Source: Pinguiococcus pyrenoidosus
Taxonomy: Eukaryota; Sar; Pinguiophyceae; Pinguiochrysidales; Pinguiochrysidaceae
DNA length: 23,120 bases
NCBI GenBank assembly: GCA_019677205.1
Contig: JAAMXY010000821.1
Location: 1-23,120, forward strand
Reading direction: 5' to 3'
Part shown: positions 8,192 through 18,111 of the stretch, in pieces
Layout: each line of letters begins with the position of its first letter
Numbering within the stretch: position 1 is the stretch's first letter
The notes under the pieces: model-generated
The model's input: only the letters and a program-made list of their open reading frames with translations
Databases searched by the model: none
What the model was told of the DNA's origin: nothing
Made by a program: the position numbers and the translations under genes

Positions 8192-9638
8192 CTAGTGGTC
8201 CAACGCCGCCAGCAGCGCAGGAGCTACCTGCTTTCTGGAGGCCTTTCGGAGCTCCTGAGTAAAAGCAAGGATCTTGGAGTCCGGGTCTGATTTCAGGCCC
8301 CCCGGGGCTTCCAGCTCAAATCTGTTGAGATCGATGGGAACCATCTGGAATTGATTTTGCCCTTCTGCAGTGACCAGCCCCGCCACGGCGGACGCCGTCT
8401 CTGCACTTCCCATGAGCAGTATCTGCCGATGCAGCTCCCCATCCAAGCCGTCTGGAAGCCAGCTGAACATGAGGGCCAGCAGGTCCAGGTGGTTGTCGTC
8501 GATGAAAGCCTGCGCGTCTTCCACAAACGCGGCCTTGTTCGACAGGAAGCTGTCAAGATTCGTGAGGATGGACGCGACACCGAGGCGCTTGCCCTTGGCG
8601 TCCGACACAAACTGCTTGTAGTCGTACTTGATGGCGTCGGTCGTGGGCAGGTCATTCCAAAGCGCCTGGTCGAATTTCGCGGCCTGGATCGTCCGGAAGA
8701 GCGCGTCTCGGGTGGGCCACTCGACGCCATCTGCCGCGGCAGCGCCTTCGCAGTCCGCAAAGAGCCCTTCCAGCACCCTTAGCGCTTGCTCGTCCCTGGG
8801 AGTGCCTTTCCCCGCGCGGGGGCTCATGTTCGCCGTGTCCAACAGGATGACGCCGTACAGCAGGAGGGCAACCTTCTTGCTCAACACGCCCGCATCCATC
8901 GCCGCAGCAGCTGGCGTCGGACGATCGTCAGCGACTGAAACGACTTCCGTGGGGCATCACCCGCCAACTCTTCGGAATGCTTACTGCCCTCACCTTCGAC
9001 CACCAGGCTACACGTGCTGCCCACTTCGGCCATGCCGATGCCTCCATTGGCGGCGTCATCGTAGGCAATGTTCCGCAGCTCGCCACTGACCGCCGGGTAC
9101 CTGTCCAGCCGTCAACGCGTCAGAGACGTTCTGCCGCCTCCAAGGTCAGATCAAGTCCTTGAACCACTGCACACATCACAGCGCTTTGCCTCTCTATCCA
9201 CTACGCCACGAGCCGGCAGTACCTGCCCATGTCCTTGTGGTGGTCCAGTATATGGAAAACTGCGGGCTCGAGCGGCTGCTGCGCCTCGCAAAGCACATTG
9301 TGGTCCAGCAACACCAGCCTAAGGCGACCGCGCTCCGCCAAGTGACCCAGTGGCGCCTCGTCCACGCATATCAAGGTGTCTGGGGAGAGCTGCGCGGCGT
9401 TCAGCAAGGCGTTGGTCTCCGCTCGTGACTGAAAGTCCCTCCGCGCGACCGAGACGACGGGCAAGGGCTGTCCCGAAGCGCACTGCTGCGCGTGCCTAAT
9501 GAAGCTGTACGACAGAGCGCTCACGATGGAATCCGCGTCCGCGGCTTCGTTGCCTATACAGCTCTCGAACACGGCGGCGTCGTCGGACTCGAGCAAGCGG
9601 GCCTTGCTCTGCTGTAGGAAAGCCTCAAACCCGTCCAT
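8192..9638 (-). CDS. PRUNE/exopolyphosphatase-type DHH-DHHA2 phosphoesterase, three exons
   Basis: Predicted metal-dependent hydrolase of polyphosphate or related phosphoanhydrides (yeast PPX1 / animal PRUNE family). Exons on the minus strand are 9638-9223, 9100-8994 and 8934-8192, with introns of 122 and 59 bases; phases agree (2/2 and 1/1). The product is 421 aa, near PPX1 length. Exon 1 carries GNEAADADS (29-37; D34 and D36 of the DxD motif), VDE (92-94), LDHN (111-114) and the diagnostic LDHH (131-134). Exon 2 supplies AEVGSTCSLVVE, the usual link to the second domain. Exon 3 holds LLDTANMSPRAGKGTPRD, the DHHA2 signature. All metal-binding motifs are intact, and the third Asp motif is DHH as in exopolyphosphatases, rather than the DHR I recall for vertebrate PRUNE. 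The start at 9638 matches the family's N-terminus; an in-frame upstream Met (9737) would add a hydrophobic leader and is less likely. Likely cytosolic. Confidence 0.9.
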
Positions 9639-10012
9639 GGCCGTCGCCGTCGGTACGGAGCAACACAGGCGGCTCAGAGGAAGGCGAGGTATACTTAAGG
9701 CGGCGGAGAGGCCCAGAGCGGACAAGTGGCGCCACATAAGATCCGCTTTCGGCCCCAAAAGGCCTCAAAGTATCGGCGGCGTTGCCTCTGTCTTGAAAGC
9801 GGACAGATACGAGGCATGGTTTCAAATGATTTGAAGTTGTTGTATCAGCATCCGTAAGAAACTTAGGATGTGAGCAACGGCGTTTGATTGGACAGACCGC
9901 CAGTTTCCCGCGCTTTTTCCGCTCTGCGAATTTGACTGCGAAAGCCGTTTGAACGCGAACGGCGCAGAACCAGTGCTGTGGCACAGCTGTGCCCACCGCA
10001 GCTTCTGCGGCA
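9639..10012. promoter_or_regulatory. Compact divergent promoter region
   Basis: 374 bases between the phosphoesterase start (minus) and the next plus-strand gene, so this should be a shared bidirectional promoter. It includes gtatacttaag near 9690, a weak TATA-like match for the minus gene about 50 bases upstream of its start. Nothing else is recognised. Confidence 0.4.
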
Positions 10013-10947
10013 ATGACGACGACGCCGCCACCGCTGAGCGAGTATGAGCGCCTGCGAGAAGACAATATTCGGCGCAACAATGAAATGCTGCGGAGTCTGG
10101 GCCTTCTCAGCGCCACATCGGACCGAATCGGCACCTTTGGGCTTTTGAAGCAGCACCACAGCGTCAAGAGCAGGAGCAAAGTGACGCCGACTCCGGCGCC
10201 ACGCAAGAAGCGAAAGAGGAGAGACACGAACCGGTGAACCCCGCCAGTCTCCGCCGCCATCCGCACCACATCAGCCCGACTAAGGCCTCAAGTCGTCAGT
10301 GCGCAGACACAGCCGAAGCGCTCCTCGCGGCGTCTGCAGGGCAAAGGCGCGGAGCTCGTCGGGCTCGAGAAGGAAGCGCCGGAAGGCGCAGGGCAATTCG
10401 ACTCCACCGTCAGCAAGGAAGAGGAAGTCGAAGAGGAAGTGGACCCGGAAGCGCGGCGGACAGGTACCTTGTCTCGTCAAGTCTGTGGATACCAGCGTCC
10501 CAAGGAGCCTTGTTGACAGGATCTGGTCCTCGTTTCGTCGTCCCTTTTCCGGGCTCAAAGCCAAGTTGCGCGCTGCGAATGAGGTCGCCAGGGCTGGAGG
10601 CGACGTGGCCGCGATGGAGAATCCGACGGCGTCCTATGAGCACTGTCTCATGCGAGTGCGCAGGTTCGAGCGCTTCGTCACCTTGTCGTTGCTGAAGTGT
10701 AGTTGCTGGACTGTGATCAGCGACTAATCCAATGTGATGCCTACACCTTCTTCCATCGAAATGCAGCATGACTGAGAAGCGTCTGAAGACGCGCGTGAAG
10801 GTGATCGAGCGAGCGGCGGGGCGCCACTGCGTCGTCAAGATGGCGATCTTCGTCATGGTCCTCAAAGACGAAGGAATGGAGGAGCTGGCGGAGCTGGCGA
10901 ATGATGCGCTGGAGAGGCTGAAGGGCCTGCAGCCGCCACCGGAATGA
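10013..10947 (+). CDS. Putative nuclear protein of unknown function, four exons
   Basis: Not assigned to a known family. Proposed exons are 10013-10233, 10300-10463, 10561-10663 and 10767-10947, with phase-consistent GT-AG introns of 66, 97 and 103 bases; the product is 222 aa. Three parts are visible. The N-terminus has LSEYERLREDNIRRNNEMLR (8-27), reminiscent of the short motif near the start of CMR1/WDR76-type nuclear proteins. Next come a basic cluster RKKRKRR (64-70, likely nuclear localisation signal), a PKRSSRRLQGKG segment (79-90) and an acidic run (114-125). The C-terminus is a predicted helical region, EHCLMRVRSMTEKRLKTRVK (155-174) and CVVKMAIFVMVLKDEGMEEL (184-203). No WD40 repeats follow, so it is not a complete WDR76. 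The third intron has a GTTCGA donor. The exon-3 start is the least certain point; it was chosen because only the 10560/10561 acceptor keeps the phase and the downstream frame. It is convergent with the DD3-3-like gene. Confidence 0.65.
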
Positions 10948-11195
10948 GCCGACGTAGCATGCCGAGGATTCTGACAGAAACGCCGGGTTGCTTTACTCCA
11001 CAGCATTCTCCTCTACACAAGTACTGCCCAGCACCCGAGATGTCGTGGCCCCCTCCAAGCTGCGTGCAGGCATCTTCTAAGTATGCCGGAGGCACTCGCA
11101 AGTCGGCCGGGGCTCCGTCAACCACAAACAGGAGGACAGCAGCCTCACATCCGCGCTCTTCCTGGCATCCGCTGGCATGCGAAGGTGTAGCGCGC

Positions 11196-11210
11196 GGGGG
11201 AGGGGGGGGG
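11196..11210. repeat. G-run (G5-A-G9)
   Basis: A pure G tract just before the stop codon of the DD3-3-like gene at 11217, in its 3' flank on the other strand (C-run in the transcript). Candidate for slippage or quadruplex formation; no function shown. Confidence 0.8.
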
Positions 11211-11216
11211 AGGCCC

Positions 11217-14200
11217 TTAGATCATCGCATTGTCCGACTCATCCTGAGTCTTCTTACTCCACTGCAGGCCATTGGAGAACTTTCTAGCGCCGGAGTATCC
11301 CTTGCGCTTCTGGTATCGGTTGTACGAGTAGTAGCCTCCCCAGGCGGCGGCCATCCCGACGAAGAGCAAGCCGATGGCCAGGCCGATCTTCTCCTCCACG
11401 GTCGACGAGTCCGTCAGGAACAGCACGAGCTCTTCGCATCCCTTCGCGTTCCCGTCGCCCTTGTTGTCGTTGTCCCCTTCTTCGATGGTGAAGGTCTCCT
11501 GCTGCAGGATGTCCCCCTCGGGGTCATCGAACACGGCGCTGGTCAAGCAGCTGGCCGCACCGTTGTTGTTGGCCGAGCCGTCGTTGCTGTTGGCCTCATC
11601 GTTGCAGAACGACGTTCGGATGCTCGCCCCCGACGTCTCGCCGACGTCTCCGGACTGGATGACGCCGTACTCGGGCACGAAGTACGGCAGCAGGTTGTCG
11701 TAGAAGTGGGTGATCGTGGACGATGGGGATTCGATCACGGTCTCCGTGTTGGCGGGGACGACCAGGATGGCGGCCTTCTGGTCGCGATTGGAGTGGTTGT
11801 TGTTGCGGCTGGAAATGTAGGACATGAGCTTCGGCGTGTTGGTGGAGCACTTCACGAGGCCTCCGTCGAAGTACGGGTGCACCGCGGCGTTGAGCTTGGC
11901 GCAGTTGCGCGGGTGCGTCTCGCGGTTGTTCTTGTTCTGGATGTTGTCCAGCTCCTCCTCCGTGAGGCACGAGCGCCCGCCGCGCAACTGGCCATACAAC
12001 GGGTTCGAGTCCTGCCGGAGGTAGTACAGGCCGATCATCGACTTGTAGCAGCGGTCCAGCTCCAGCGTCGACTCGGTGCCCTTCTGCGCGCACGGCGCGT
12101 ACTTGAGGAGCTCCGGGCGATGCGCGTTGTGCATGGCCTGGATGTCCTGGCCCTCGCTCGGCGGATACTCGACGTCGCCGGTGAGCTCGGAGATCACGTT
12201 GGTGGTCTGGAACTCGACGGGCACGAGATTCATCCGGTCCGCGCGCGCGTTGTTGTTGTCGTTGCTCGAAATGAAGTTGTTGGGGTCCGGCGGGCCTCCC
12301 TCTCCGTTGTTGCAGCCGCGGCGCGGGTTGTAGTCGGAGCCGGTCCACTGGAAGTGGATGTACTGGCCATCCTTGCACACCACCTGGTCGGGCACGAAGT
12401 CGTACTCGACGGAGGGATACGTCTGCACGATGTTGCCGCGCTTGCCGCGCCCGTTGAAGTTGATGATCACCTTGGTGCGCATGTCCTCGGGCACGCTCGG
12501 CACGTCGGCCTCGGAGTCGGGACTGGCGCGATCGCTGGGCCGCGGCACGATGGAGAAGGTGTAGCTGCGGTCCTGGAAGGTGCGCGAGTACTGGTTGGTG
12601 TTCAGCGCCAGCGACAGGAAGCTCGGCGTCCGCGTGTAGGGGGAGCTATTCTCGTTGGAGGTGATGTCGCGGCCGGCGGGGCCGACGTACACGTACGGGT
12701 CCTGCACCAGCGGCGAGTTCTCCTGGTCGTTCTTCAGCGCGTTATAGGACGAGTTGATCATCTCGCGGAAGCCGGTGTTGTAGGTGTTGCTGGCGCTGGC
12801 CCCCGGCGGCCAGTTGGGCACGTCGGCGTTGGAGTTGTTGTAGCGGATGCGCAGCACGACGCTCTTGAAGCAGCCGGCGATGCCTTCGTCGTGCAGCGAC
12901 TCTTGGCTCACGCCCGGCTGCAGGAAGTCCGGATCGGAGATGGACGGCAGGCGCCAGTAGAAGCGGTTGGCGTTGGCCGACTGCATGCGCGTCTCCTCGA
13001 GCAGCGCCGTGGTGAAGAACCTGTTGCTGTTGAGGGTATCGTCCTTGTTGGCGCTGATGGCGTTGCCCAAGTGGTTGGACCTGGAGAAGGGCGTCTTGCC
13101 GCAGATGACGCCGGGCAGCTGCCAGCCGAAGGCCGGGTCGCTGAGCGACGCTTCCTTCCAGGTGAAGACCGTGCCGTAGCCTTCCAGCTCTTCGCACTCC
13201 TCGCGGGTGCCCGGCCACTTGCGGTCGTTCCACGCGCGGTTGTTGAGCTTGTCGTTCACGTCCGTGATGGCGTCGCACCAGCCCTTCGGGGCGTTGTTGG
13301 CGCTGTTGCGCGTGTACCAGCCGCACATCGTGCCCTGGCCGCAGATCTTGCGGACGCCCGTCTGCGCCACCGTGTGGTCGACCTCCGCCGTCGTGAGCGC
13401 GCGACCTTGATAGTCGTCGCCACCGGCGATGCAGTACTCCTCCTCGCCGCCCTCGGCGTGGTCGGTCAGCACGGCGATGTCGATCCAGGGACTGGGCGCC
13501 CAGTTGGGGTAGTAGTCGCGCTCCTCGGGGCACTCCAGGCCGCGGCGGTTGCCGTTGGGGTTCTGGCGGGTTCCGCGGCGGTCGTTGCGGCGGACGCGCT
13601 GGTCGGCCGTCCAGAGACCGCGGTTGCGCCGAGTGCGCTGGCACACTTCGTAGTAGCTGTAGGACTCGTGCATGCCGTAGCGCCGCGTGGCCGCCGTGTT
13701 GGGCACGGCCGACTCGAGGTTGTCGGGAATGGTGTCGGTAGCGGCGTCGTCGTCGTTGGTGGGAATGCCATCTCGAGGCGTGGCGATGTTCCCACCGGCG
13801 CGGAACTGCTGGGTGGCGTCGTTGTGCGCCTTGCCGGCGACGTAGGGGTACACGTCGCTGCGCTTGGGGTCTCCGGTGCACTCGTTCATGTACTGCAGCA
13901 CGATGTTGCACTCGGCCTTGGAGTTGCCGCCGCAGCCGTGCTGGTTGGTCCACTCGATGAGCAGGTTGGTGCCTTCGTAGTAGTACATCTTCTTCTTCTG
14001 CTGGTTCATCAGGTAGCCTGGACGCCGCACAACGCAGGCAAAGCGTCGTGAGCCCGCAGGCGGGAGCTCCTCAGCTCGTCCCGTGAACTTCCAGTTGCCG
14101 GGCGGCAGAGCGCCATGAAGCAGACACCGCGCCCGGCCTACCTGCTTCGTTGCCCATGTCTGGACCTCCGACCGCTCGCGGACAGGCGTAGCCCCCGGCG

Positions 14201-14452
14201 GCGTTATTCTGGCTGTCGAACAGGCGGTTCCCGTTGTTTCTGTTGACCTGCGAGCAGAGCACGCCATGGCATGAGCTGGACGGCCTTCGACGCTGCCAGG
14301 CCGTCTTGCCGAAGGCCACGCAGCCTAGGACTCACATTTCGCTCGCAGTTGCGGTCATTCGACCCGCGCGGAGCGTGCATGTACACGTCGGCTGCCGCCG
14401 GCGTGCAGACGGCCAGGAGCGTCGCCAACACGACGCTGGAGTCGACTCTCAT
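11217..14452 (-). CDS. Large type I membrane glycoprotein-like protein resembling Dictyostelium DD3-3, three exons
   Basis: Exons on the minus strand are 14452-14336, 14247-14142 and 14017-11217 (introns 88 and 124 bases; phases 0 and 1), giving 1007 aa. The N-terminus MRVDSSVVLATLLAVCTPAAA (1-21) is a clear signal peptide. The mature start DVYMHAPRGSNDRNCERN joins across the first splice to NRNNGNRLFDSQNN, and after the second splice comes YYYEGTNLLIEWTNQHGCGG; this order of motifs matches the DD3-3 family, seen in slime moulds, oomycetes, algae and some animals. The ectodomain is Asn- and Cys-rich, with blocks such as RQNPNGNRRGLECPEERDYY. One transmembrane helix (about 952-972, IGLAIGLLFVGMAAAWGGYY) precedes a basic cytoplasmic tail of about 35 residues. 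The molecular function of the family is unknown to me. The splice model is strong because the conserved blocks become contiguous. It is divergent from the pseudo-esterase gene. Naming rests on recalled family motifs. Confidence 0.88.
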
Positions 14453-15361
14453 CTTGCGACTTTGCCGGAACCAAGAAGCTCGGGGACAGGGACACGCAGG
14501 CCTTGGGTGGATGCTTGCTGGGGGGGGGGGCTGAATGCCGAAGGATCCAGGCGCCGAGCGACGGTGCAGATCTCTACGAAGCGGCGATGAGCATCACGTA
14601 CCCGCGCGGGAGCGGAGGGCACTGAGGCGTTGCGGGAGCGGCGGAGGCTCTCGGATGCGGCCTTGCATGAACGGCTGAGGCTCCGGGATCTCTCGCTGTG
14701 CCACAGCGACGCTATCCTGCCAGGGCAGTTCCGCTCCTCCAAGTCGCTGAGACTTCCGTGTTCGCCCGTGCGGAAGACCCCCTTCTGGAGGCGTAGCACA
14801 GCGGCCGGAAAGCCGCTGGTAACCGAGCACGTCAAGTGCGTTTCCAATCAGGTGTTCTGCCCCCGGCCGCTGAGCCGGCATTACGGGCTCTTCAACGCCA
14901 TGGGGCCTTGCAGACGCGTAGCAGAGGTGCACAGGGGTTGCCGGCACGGAAGATTAAAGTGTTCGAAATCCGTGTGCTCCCCTGTTTCCGTCCTTCCTGG
15001 CGGGGGGTTACAGTTTCTCCTCTGCGGCACTTGCGCATTGCTATAGGGTACGGAGTGGAGCTCCCGTGGCCTATCAGCGTAGACAGGGCCGAGGAAGCGA
15101 GTCGGGAGCGGTCAGCGGTCAGGGACTTCCGACTTCTTCTTATTCTAATTAATTCTAAAAGCACATAGAGCGCTCCTATTATATTGCCATCGAATTCTGA
15201 GTTGCGCCGTTGAGTTTTGGGAGATGACGACCAGTCAGTGACTTAGAGGCTGAGCACTTCAGTCTTCGCTGACGATCTACTGACTGCTCGTTGAAGTCTC
15301 TCGATCGCTTGATGAGCCATATTTCAGCGGAGCTTCGGACGCTGTGCATGGAATCTGCAAG
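14453..15361. promoter_or_regulatory. Divergent intergenic region between DD3-3-like and pseudo-esterase genes
   Basis: 909 bases. It holds a run of eleven G at 14520-14530 (5' side of the DD3-3-like gene) and a locally AT-rich stretch around 15138-15190. Several open frames (for example 14630-15046 plus, 14594-14947 minus) overlap each other but show no recognisable protein. No tRNA, snRNA or other RNA gene was recognised. Confidence 0.5.
14520..14530. repeat. Run of eleven G
   Basis: Mononucleotide tract about 70 bases upstream of the DD3-3-like start codon (C-run on its sense strand), probably in its 5' UTR or promoter. Confidence 0.8.
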
Positions 15362-17475
15362 ATGCGCCGCTTTGGAGCGCCCTACTTGGCTATACTCCTC
15401 CTCCTCCAGCAGCACAGCTCTGCAGAGATCAAAGCGTCCACAAAGTGCGGAGACTTCATCGGCACCGAAGTTGCACAGCAGCCCAACTTGGCAGCCTTCA
15501 GAGGCCTCCGCTACGCCGCCGCCCCGTTAGGGCCTCTCCGTTGGCGACCGCCGCACGAGACCGTGTGTCTGCCCGGGGTGCAGATCGACTCGACTGAGAA
15601 TGGGAGCCCGTGTCCCCAGAAGTCCGGCCTGGCCCTTGCGGGCGTCGGAGAGCCCTTCAACATGATCGTTCTCATGGCCGGATTCTTCTTCCTGACGGGG
15701 CTGCTGCTGCCGTTCACCATCTCCAGCCCGTGCTTGCGCCCGCGCATTGCCAGCTGCTTCGGAAGGCGAAGGATGGCCAGATCGGGCGAGGAAGGGCGAC
15801 CGCTGCTGCCCAAGGACAGCGCTGAGGAGGTGCCAAGGGAGGCGAGGCGATGCGAGCCGGGCGCCTGCTGCTTCTGCTTCGGCATTCTGATGATCTTGAT
15901 CGGCGCGGGGATCCTGGGAGCCGCTCTGCAGTTTCGAGAGGACTATCTCAAGGGCGTCATCGGGACGGAAGGTGAGCAAGACGACGCGATGACGAGACGA
16001 TGGAGCCGAAGCCATCGAAGAGGCAGCGTGACGTCTGCTGCTTGGCTCCCCTAGACTGCCTGTTCCTGAACGTGTACACGCCGAAGAGCGCGCTGTATGG
16101 GGAGAAGGAGGCGCCACTGCCGGTGATGGTCTTCATCCACGGAGGAGACTTGACGTTTGGAACCGGCATGGACGAGGCGAGTGGCGTGCTCCTGGGCTAC
16201 GGGGGCACGTGGTCGCTGGCGGCTTCCGAGGAGGTGGTCGCCGTGCAGATCAACTACCGCCTCAACGTCCTCGGATTCATGTACGTGCTGGACGAGAAGG
16301 GCGATCCGCTGTTCCGCGGATCTGGGAACCTGGGCCTGCAGGACCAGCTCGCCGCGCTGGCGTGGCTCCGGGACAACATCGCCGACTTCGGGGGCGATCC
16401 CAATCGGATCACCATCTACGGCCAGGGCTCCGGCGCCTCCTGTGTGCTTGCCTTGCTGGCCTCCCCGCGTGCCAAAGGCCTGTTCCATCGGGCGATCACC
16501 ATGTCCGGCTCTCCGAGGCTGGACGCGAGTCCGCAGGCCACCGCTGGGAAGTGGAGGAAGTACTTCCTCGACCGGCTGCACCGCTGCGCCAGGATCCGCG
16601 ACGCCGCGAGGCTGCGGCGCTGTCTTCTGACCGAGCGGGTGGACACGATGGTGGATGTCTTCCCTGCCAGCAAGGCGCACCCCCGCTGGGACGACGAGCT
16701 GCCCATGTCTCTCCGGGACCCGCCCTATCTGAACTCGCTCTTCGTGGACGGCATCACGATCGCGGGGAGTCTGGAGCAAGCGCTGGGCTCCAATCGAAGC
16801 GACCTGCCAGACGTGCCTGTCATCGTCGGCACCACTGCGGAAGAGCCGGACGCGCACTTCCCCGGCAATCAGGTGCTGATGCGCTTTTCCAACGGCACGA
16901 TCCGGTCCTGGTTGCGCGACCTTCACAGACGAGTGCCGGACTCGGCGGCGAAGCTGGGTGAGTTGTACGCTCCCGGCCGCGCCTCTCCGGACAACCCTTC
17001 GCCGGAGCGGCAGATGCGGGATCAGCTGGTGGCAGACATTCGCTACACCTGCGGGAACGACCGCCTCTACTCGCAGCTGAAGGCTCGAAGCGCGCAGCCG
17101 ATGTATCGCTACGTCTTCCGACACCGACCAAGCTCGGTGATGGAGATGCCTGGCTGGCCCATCGTCCTCTTCCGTCGCGCGATGCTGTACGCCGGCCAGT
17201 ACTTCGACATCTACTTGCTGCTCAACATGCAGAACGGATACAACAACTGGGATCCGTTCTCGTATGTGTGGAGTCCGGCAGACACGCAGGTGGCAGACAC
17301 GTTTCGCAAGCATGTCATCGAGTTTGCCACCGATGGCAAGGTCGACGCCTGGAGTACCGACCAGGTATGTGATGTGTATGCCAATGCCACCGACTGCTCG
17401 GGCAAGCTAGCGACTGAGAGATGCGTCGTGTTGGATGAGCTTGGCCTGGGAAGCGGGATGTGGGCTCAGGGATAG
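15362..17475 (+). CDS. Cholinesterase-like (type-B carboxylesterase) protein, inactive triad, with inserted transmembrane hairpin
   Basis: Exons 15362-15971 and 16055-17475 (83-base GT-AG intron, phase 1) give 676 aa. MRRFGAPYLAILLLLQQHSSA is a signal peptide. The fold starts with CGDFIG (29-34) and AFRGLRYAAAPLGPLRWRPP (45-64). Before the usual next block lies an insertion (about 87-200) with two hydrophobic helices, about 100-120 and 170-190, and a charged loop containing EGRPLL (144-149). Splicing then restores EDCLFLNVYTP (203-213). The oxyanion region is HGGD (232-235). The nucleophile elbow is GQGSG (326-330), with Gly328 where active enzymes have Ser; the acidic residue is kept (EEP, 466-468), but the expected catalytic His block appears as AGQYFDIYLLL (583-593) without His. 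It is therefore probably a non-catalytic member, like neuroligins, gliotactin or the thyroglobulin C-domain, used for binding or adhesion. It enters the secretory route. The start is the Met directly before the signal peptide. Fold certain; inactivity very likely; role inferred. Confidence 0.9.
15659..15931 (+). other. Two-helix membrane hairpin inserted in the hydrolase domain
   Basis: Residues 100-190 of the pseudo-esterase. Helix 1 includes MIVLMAGFFFLTGLLLPFTI (101-120), helix 2 FCFGILMILIGAGILGAAL (171-189). The loop between is basic near helix 1 (RPRIASCFGRRRMAR), then carries acidic-dileucine EGRPLL and further charged residues, which suits a cytosolic loop with both flanks on the lumenal side. 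The frame is open throughout with GC-rich codon use like the rest of the gene. Confidence 0.75.
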
Positions 17476-18111
17476 GTCGGCAGCAGAGAAGGTGGCTGAA
17501 GGAGCATCTAGGTCGCAAACACCTTAGAATACGTAACGCACCGTGATCTGCATAGAACAGGGCAGCTGACGGAACTGCGCTTGCTTCCTTCTCTGCATTC
17601 ACCCTGGTGTGTTTCCGCTTCTGCGCCAGCCTCGCCGCCCTTGCCCAACTATGAACGGAGCAAAGCATGGTGATATGATTTGGAATGAGAAGACGAAGGA
17701 ATCGTGATATGGGGAAGTCTCGAAGAGACTACGACCTATCGCTAGCTGCGAGCCTCCGAAGGAGAATGCGAAGCGTGGAAGCTTCGCTTCGGTGGATGAA
17801 AACAAAGAAGACAAACCGAAGGGATTCCGTCTGTCCCACCACCGATCTTTTTCGTATCCGTCGCTCTTGTCGTTACCAATGTCTCATACATTTACAGTAT
17901 TAAATATTTAGTATCCACAGTAGATTGACCTTCAACCAAATCTCCTTGTTCATGCTTTACAGCAGTTCTACAAGAATCTGAATCTCTGTCCAGGCTTCCT
18001 TGAAATGCGTGTTACACGCACTTGTGCCACGGTCGCTTAAACGACAGTGACTCTCCGGCTCTCTCGGCCTTCTCTCGCGTCGCCGCCCTCTCCATCCTCT
18101 TCCTGACCATT
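17476..18111. other. Intergenic region between two plus-strand genes
   Basis: 636 bases holding the pseudo-esterase 3' flank and the promoter of the lumenal-protein gene. A 7-bp perfect hairpin (gcgaagc / gcttcgc, loop of six) lies at 17768-17787. A mildly AT-rich patch is at about 17875-17960 with attaaatatttagta. No gene or RNA was recognised. This is the only same-strand gene junction in the window. Confidence 0.55.

Noticed and set aside
9639-9758. N-terminal extension of the phosphoesterase
   Set aside because: The frame is open upstream and offers a Met at 9737 with a hydrophobic leader, but the family begins close to the GNE-DxD motif as in the 9638 start, and the next gene's promoter must fit here.
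10464-10519. Shorter 56-base second intron for the unknown nuclear gene (acceptor at 10519)
   Set aside because: Phase would place exon 3 in a Pro/Arg-rich frame that does not continue into the conserved-looking C-terminal exon; the 10560 acceptor keeps phase and frame and has a better pyrimidine tract.
10944-14051. Plus-strand open frame of 1035 codons
   Set aside because: It is the antisense shadow of the DD3-3-like gene; its translation is Val/Ala/Gly/Arg-rich without motifs, while the minus strand gives a signal peptide, family motifs and a membrane helix.
16051-17313. Minus-strand open frame of 420 codons
   Set aside because: Antisense shadow of the pseudo-esterase second exon.
17768-17787. 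Short hairpin gcgaagc / gcttcgc as a terminator
   Set aside because: Seven-bp stem only, about 290 bases past the stop, and hairpin terminators are not expected for nuclear Pol II genes.
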